Source of the DNA: Mycolicibacterium arabiense | GTDB taxonomy: Bacteria; Actinomycetota; Actinomycetes; Mycobacteriales; Mycobacteriaceae | DNA length: 64,000 nucleotides | Assembly: GCF_010731815.2 (NCBI RefSeq) | Contig: NZ_AP022593.1 | Location: forward strand, 2,666,001 to 2,730,000 | Direction: 5' to 3' | Shown here: positions 61,092 through 64,000 of the stretch, one piece after another | Layout of the letters: each line of letters begins with the position of its first letter | Numbering within the stretch: position 1 is the first letter of the stretch | Translations under genes and position numbers: made by a program | Notes under the pieces: model-generated | The model's input: the letters and a program-made list of their open reading frames with translations, nothing else | Database searches by the model: none | What the model was told of the DNA's origin: nothing

Positions 61092-61723
61092 TGGCTTCCA
61101 TGGGTCGCGAAGTCACCGTCGTCACCAGTGTCGAGGAACTGCGGGCGATCGTCGGTCATCCGAACGCCGCGGTCGCCGACAAGGTCAAGCCGCGACTGTC
61201 GGCCGTCCAGCGGGATTGGCTGGCACACTCGCCGCTCGGCTTCGTCGCCAGTGCCGATGCCCACGGCCGAGTCGACGTCTCCCCCAAGGGCGATCCGCCG
61301 GGCTTCGTCCACGTCATCGACGACGCCACCATCGCGATCCCAGAGCGGCCGGGCAACAAGCGCGTGGACGGCTACCTCAACGTGCTGCAGCGTCCCCACG
61401 TCGGGACGGTGTTCGTCATCCCGGGCCGCGGTGACACGCTGCGCATCAACGGGACGGCGCGGGTGGTGTCCAACGCGGACTACTTCGACGCGATGGTCGT
61501 GGACGGCAAGCGCCCGATCCTCGCGCTCGAGATCGCGGTCGAGGAGGTGTTCTTCCACTGCGCCAAGGCGTTCCTGCGGTCGGACGCGTGGAAGCCCGAG
61601 ACGTGGAATCCGACTGCGGTGCCGAGCGTCGCCGAGTTGGCCAAGGCGGTCTACCGCGAGATCAGCCTCGAGGAGCTGCAGACGCACTTCGACGAGGACA
61701 ACATGCGTTCCGCCCTGTACTGA
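61088..61723 (+). CDS. pyridoxamine 5'-phosphate oxidase-related flavoprotein
   Basis: This is a 211-residue split-barrel FMN/F420-binding protein. FVASADAHGRVDVSPKGDPPGFVHVIDD and IPERPGNKRVDGYLNVLQRPHVGTVFVIPG match the MSMEG-type pyridoxamine-oxidase-like family, whose members rarely act on pyridoxamine itself. Its ATG overlaps the menE stop (ATGA). It may be a flavin enzyme linked to quinone metabolism, by context only. Confidence 0.85.
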   Translation: MMASMGREVTVVTSVEELRAIVGHPNAAVADKVKPRLSAVQRDWLAHSPLGFVASADAHGRVDVSPKGDPPGFVHVIDDATIAIPERPGNKRVDGYLNVLQRPHVGTVFVIPGRGDTLRINGTARVVSNADYFDAMVVDGKRPILALEIAVEEVFFHCAKAFLRSDAWKPETWNPTAVPSVAELAKAVYREISLEELQTHFDEDNMRSALY

Positions 61724-61794
61724 CGGCCGCGTCGAAAGCAGTTTGCCAGCGAGTGCCCCACATGGCTGCGCCGAAACCGGTGTTTCAGTATTTA

Positions 61795-61819
61795 GGTTTG
61801 ATTTTGACGTTTCAGGTAA
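61795..61819 (+). promoter_or_regulatory. possible SigF-type promoter
   Basis: GGTTT (61795-61799), a 14-nt spacer and AGGTAA (61814-61819) resemble the mycobacterial SigF pattern GGTTT / GGGTAT. It sits in an AT-rich 136-nt gap before two membrane-protein genes. Confidence 0.3.
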
Positions 61820-61859
61820 TTCACGTTCCGTAACACCCCGCCTACAGATCGGAACGGAC

Positions 61860-62015
61860 ATGATCGTCCTCGGCGTAATCCTGCTGTTGATCGGCTATTT
61901 CACTAGCCTGAGCATCCTGTACACGATCGGCGCGATCCTCGTCGTCGTCGGTGTCGTGCTGTGGATCCTCGGAGCGGTTGGCCGCCCGGTCGGTGGTCGA
62001 AAAGTCTGGTTCTAG
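61860..62015 (+). CDS. DUF6131-type small membrane protein
   Basis: This is a 51-residue protein that is almost all membrane helix: MIVLGVILLLIGYF, then LYTIGAILVVVGVVLWILGAVG, ending GRPVGGRKVWF. This pattern is shared by small mycobacterial membrane proteins of the DUF6131 kind. The ATG follows GGAAC. It is 3 nt from the next gene, so they are co-translated. Confidence 0.8.
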   Translation: MIVLGVILLLIGYFTSLSILYTIGAILVVVGVVLWILGAVGRPVGGRKVWF

Positions 62016-62018
62016 CGC

Positions 62019-63161
62019 GTGACCTCTGCCGCGGGGCGTGATGACCAGGCGGTACATCCCCTGGTCCGCGCCGCCGCGGCGTGGTCATGGCGGCTGCTCG
62101 TCATAGGGGCGGCCGCCTATGCACTGCTCTGGCTACTTCAGACCATGGGCGTCGTGGTCGTCTCGATCGCGATCGCCCTGATCCTCACCGCGCTCCTGCT
62201 GCCCGCCGTCGACTTCCTAGATCGTTACGGCGCGGTTCGCGGGGGCGCGGTGGCGTTCGTCATGGTGCTCGGTCTGGCCATCCTCACCGGTGTCATGTCG
62301 TTCGTCGTCAACCAATTCGTCGACGGTGCACCGCAACTCGTCGACGAGGTGACCCGCAGCATCGAAGGTGCCCGCGCCTGGCTCATCAACGGGCCGGCCG
62401 ACCTCAGCCGCGACCAGATCAACCAGGCCGGCGACACCGTCATCGACTCGCTGCGCGACCATCAGGCGCAGCTCACCACTGGCGCCCTGTCCACCGCGGG
62501 CACCATCGCCGAGATCCTCACCGGCGCACTGCTGTGCCTCTTCACGGTCATCTTCTTCCTCCTCGGCGGCCGCAACATCTGGGAATTCGTCACCCGTCTC
62601 ATCCCGCGCGCTCAGCGGGCGCGCGTGCGCGAAGCTGGTGCGGCCGGGTTCCATTCACTGGCCGGCTATGCGCGCGCCACGTCGCTGGTGGCCCTCGTCG
62701 ACGCCGTCGCCATCGGCAGCGGCCTGGCGATCATGGGCATTCCGCTGGCGCTGCCGCTGGCCTCACTCATCTTCCTCGGCGCCTTCGTCCCCGTGGTGGG
62801 CGCTCTGGTCACCGGCTTCCTCGCGGTGATCGTGGCCCTACTGGCCAAGGGCATCGTGTACGCGCTGATCACCCTTGCGCTCATCATCGCCGTCATGCAG
62901 CTCGAAGCCCACGTCCTGCAGCCGTTGGTCATGGGTCGCGCGGTGTCGCTGCACCCGCTCGCCGTGGTCATCGGCATCACCGCGGGCGGTGTGCTGGCGG
63001 GCGTGATCGGCGCCCTGCTCGTGGTGCCTGCCATCGCGTTCTTCAACAGTTTCGTGCGAGTCCTCGCCGCCCAGGATCCCGACTCGGAGGCCGATTCGCT
63101 CGACGACGAGGACGGCCCCCTGGTCGACTCGAACGTCGACGACCCTGGGCCCAAGCGCTAG
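62019..63161 (+). CDS. AI-2E-type permease
   Basis: This is a 380-residue membrane protein with about eight helices, of the PF01594 (AI-2E transporter) family. The long loop after helix three ([21 protein letters not shown]), the FFLLGG turn, and the C-terminal [31 protein letters not shown] are typical. Members include ion/proton antiporters and exporters; autoinducer transport is proven for few. The tail is acidic and disordered. Confidence 0.88.
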   Translation: MTSAAGRDDQAVHPLVRAAAAWSWRLLVIGAAAYALLWLLQTMGVVVVSIAIALILTALLLPAVDFLDRYGAVRGGAVAFVMVLGLAILTGVMSFVVNQFVDGAPQLVDEVTRSIEGARAWLINGPADLSRDQINQAGDTVIDSLRDHQAQLTTGALSTAGTIAEILTGALLCLFTVIFFLLGGRNIWEFVTRLIPRAQRARVREAGAAGFHSLAGYARATSLVALVDAVAIGSGLAIMGIPLALPLASLIFLGAFVPVVGALVTGFLAVIVALLAKGIVYALITLALIIAVMQLEAHVLQPLVMGRAVSLHPLAVVIGITAGGVLAGVIGALLVVPAIAFFNSFVRVLAAQDPDSEADSLDDEDGPLVDSNVDDPGPKR

Positions 63162-63182
63162 CCCGAACCTACGTGGATTCTC

Positions 63183-64000
63183 TCACTCCGGCTGAGCGCC
63201 GCGGGCGTCGAGCCTGCGCAGCACGACGTCGACGATGGTCGGGTCGGTACCGGATTCCGCTCTGGCGGTGACGATCTCGTTGCGGGCGGCCTCGAGGATC
63301 TGATCCTTCACGGCATTGCTAGACATCGCATGGTCGGTGTGCCGGGCGCTCTCCTCGGCGTCGTGCTCGACCGGTGCGAATCCGATGGCATGCCACATCC
63401 GGTCGGCGTTCTCGCCTGCGTGCTCGAGGACGTCGGTGTCGACGTCACCGCCGGAACGCAGTTCGTCGAGCCGCCGCTGGCCGGCCGCCCTGGCCCGCCG
63501 GATCAGATCCTGGGTGGCCCCGTCCCGCGCGTCGTTGGACACGCTCACGTTCAGCCGCCGGACCAGGAACGGCAGCGTCAGACCCTGCACCAGCATCGTC
63601 ACCATGATCACGACGAACGCGATGAAGATGAGCCGGTCGCGCTCCGGAAAGCCCGGCGTGCCAACGGGTAAGGCCAACACACACGCCAGCGTCACCACGC
63701 CGCGCATGCCCGCCCACGAGGCGATCGTCATCTCCCGCCACCCGGTGGGCTCGCCCGAAGCACCCTGGCGGCGACGCAGTTTCTCGTCGGCGGCGGCGAC
63801 CGGGAAGATCCACAGGAACCGGACCGCGATCACCACTGCCGTGACGATCAATGCCTGCCCGATGGCGACGTCCAACGACCCCGGCACGTTGGCTGCGACG
63901 TTGCGCAACTCCACTCCGACGAAGGCGAACGCGGCACCGGTGAGGAGCAGTTCGACGACGTCCCACGTCGTGCCGCTGACCAGCCGCGTCTGCGCGGATT
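63183..64000 (-). CDS. Na+/H+ antiporter (CPA1), 3' part
   Basis: About 272 residues of the C-terminal part are in the window, and the frame stays open past 64000. ASWAGMRGVVTLACVLALPVGTPGFPERDRLIFIAFVVIMVTMLVQGLTLPFLVRRL is the final membrane part of NhaP-type CPA1 antiporters, followed by a cytoplasmic helical tail. It should exchange sodium or potassium for protons. It converges with the AI-2E permease, with 21 nt between stops. Confidence 0.85.
   Translation of the reverse strand, partial: SAQTRLVSGTTWDVVELLLTGAAFAFVGVELRNVAANVPGSLDVAIGQALIVTAVVIAVRFLWIFPVAAADEKLRRRQGASGEPTGWREMTIASWAGMRGVVTLACVLALPVGTPGFPERDRLIFIAFVVIMVTMLVQGLTLPFLVRRLNVSVSNDARDGATQDLIRRARAAGQRRLDELRSGGDVDTDVLEHAGENADRMWHAIGFAPVEHDAEESARHTDHAMSSNAVKDQILEAARNEIVTARAESGTDPTIVDVVLRRLDARGAQPE

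Overview
The window looks like a chromosomal segment of a fast-growing mycobacterium (Mycobacterium/Mycolicibacterium type). The evidence is very high GC with G/C-ending codons, many GTG starts, an antigen 85 mycolyltransferase, a haemophore-type secreted protein, F420/deazaflavin-type enzymes, and a gene set that matches in content and partly in order the M. tuberculosis stretch Rv0541c-Rv0566c (menE, DUF3349, pitA, menB, menC, bpoC, menD, mgtA, menG, menJ, grcC1, htpX, gpdA1, yajQ). I see no prophage, insertion sequence, integron or CRISPR array. The segment reads as stable core genome with accessory insertions.

Layout. 1-10.9 kb: secreted protein, F420-type LLM oxidoreductase, FAD oxidoreductase, haemophore-like protein, phosphoketolase, PhoD-type phosphatase, small metal-binding proteins, and sdaA behind a tandem glycine riboswitch. 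10.9-15.2 kb: Ser/Thr kinase, lipoprotein, large secreted low-complexity protein, tRNA-Tyr. 15.2-20.8 kb: yajQ, gpsA, htpX, then grcC1 and menJ diverging from one very small promoter region. 20.8-30.4 kb: LuxR-type ATPase regulator, antigen 85, and a three-gene CtpH-like P-type ATPase operon whose two flanking small genes share a Glu-Trp-Pro membrane motif. 30.4-37 kb: menG, mgtA, menD, a bpoC-like hydrolase and neighbours. 37-44.3 kb: DJ-1/PfpI protein with GlxA-type regulator, a double TetR protein, and an operon of amidohydrolase, acyl-CoA ligase and menC. 44.3-51.6 kb: DGPF protein, DUF3253, fadD8 behind a KstR-type operator, GntR regulator with MFS exporter, an ECF42-type sigma factor, HAD hydrolase, a frameshifted Ddn-like gene, and a lipoprotein. 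51.7-64 kb: menB, a DrrABC-like exporter behind a candidate iron box, the pitA operon, DUF3349-menE, an AI-2E-type permease, and the end of a Na+/H+ antiporter cut by the window edge.

How the genes fit together. Seven menaquinone genes (menB, C, D, E, G, J and grcC1), plus a menH candidate, are spread over about 42 kb rather than in one operon. menF, menA and menI are not seen. Much of the control looks transcriptional at very short or leaderless promoters: menJ/grcC1, fadD8 and the drr-like operon all have a -10-like hexamer 6-7 nt before the start codon. Co-directional genes often overlap by ATGA or GTGA, so translational coupling is common. Two families of dispersed palindromes sit at gene 3' ends and probably act as terminators. 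The observations I rate highest are the CtpH locus with its paralogous EWP proteins, the ECF42-type promoter 4.6 kb from the sigma gene, the KstR-type and IdeR-type operators, and two genes whose best ribosome binding site points to a non-standard ATC or ATA start.
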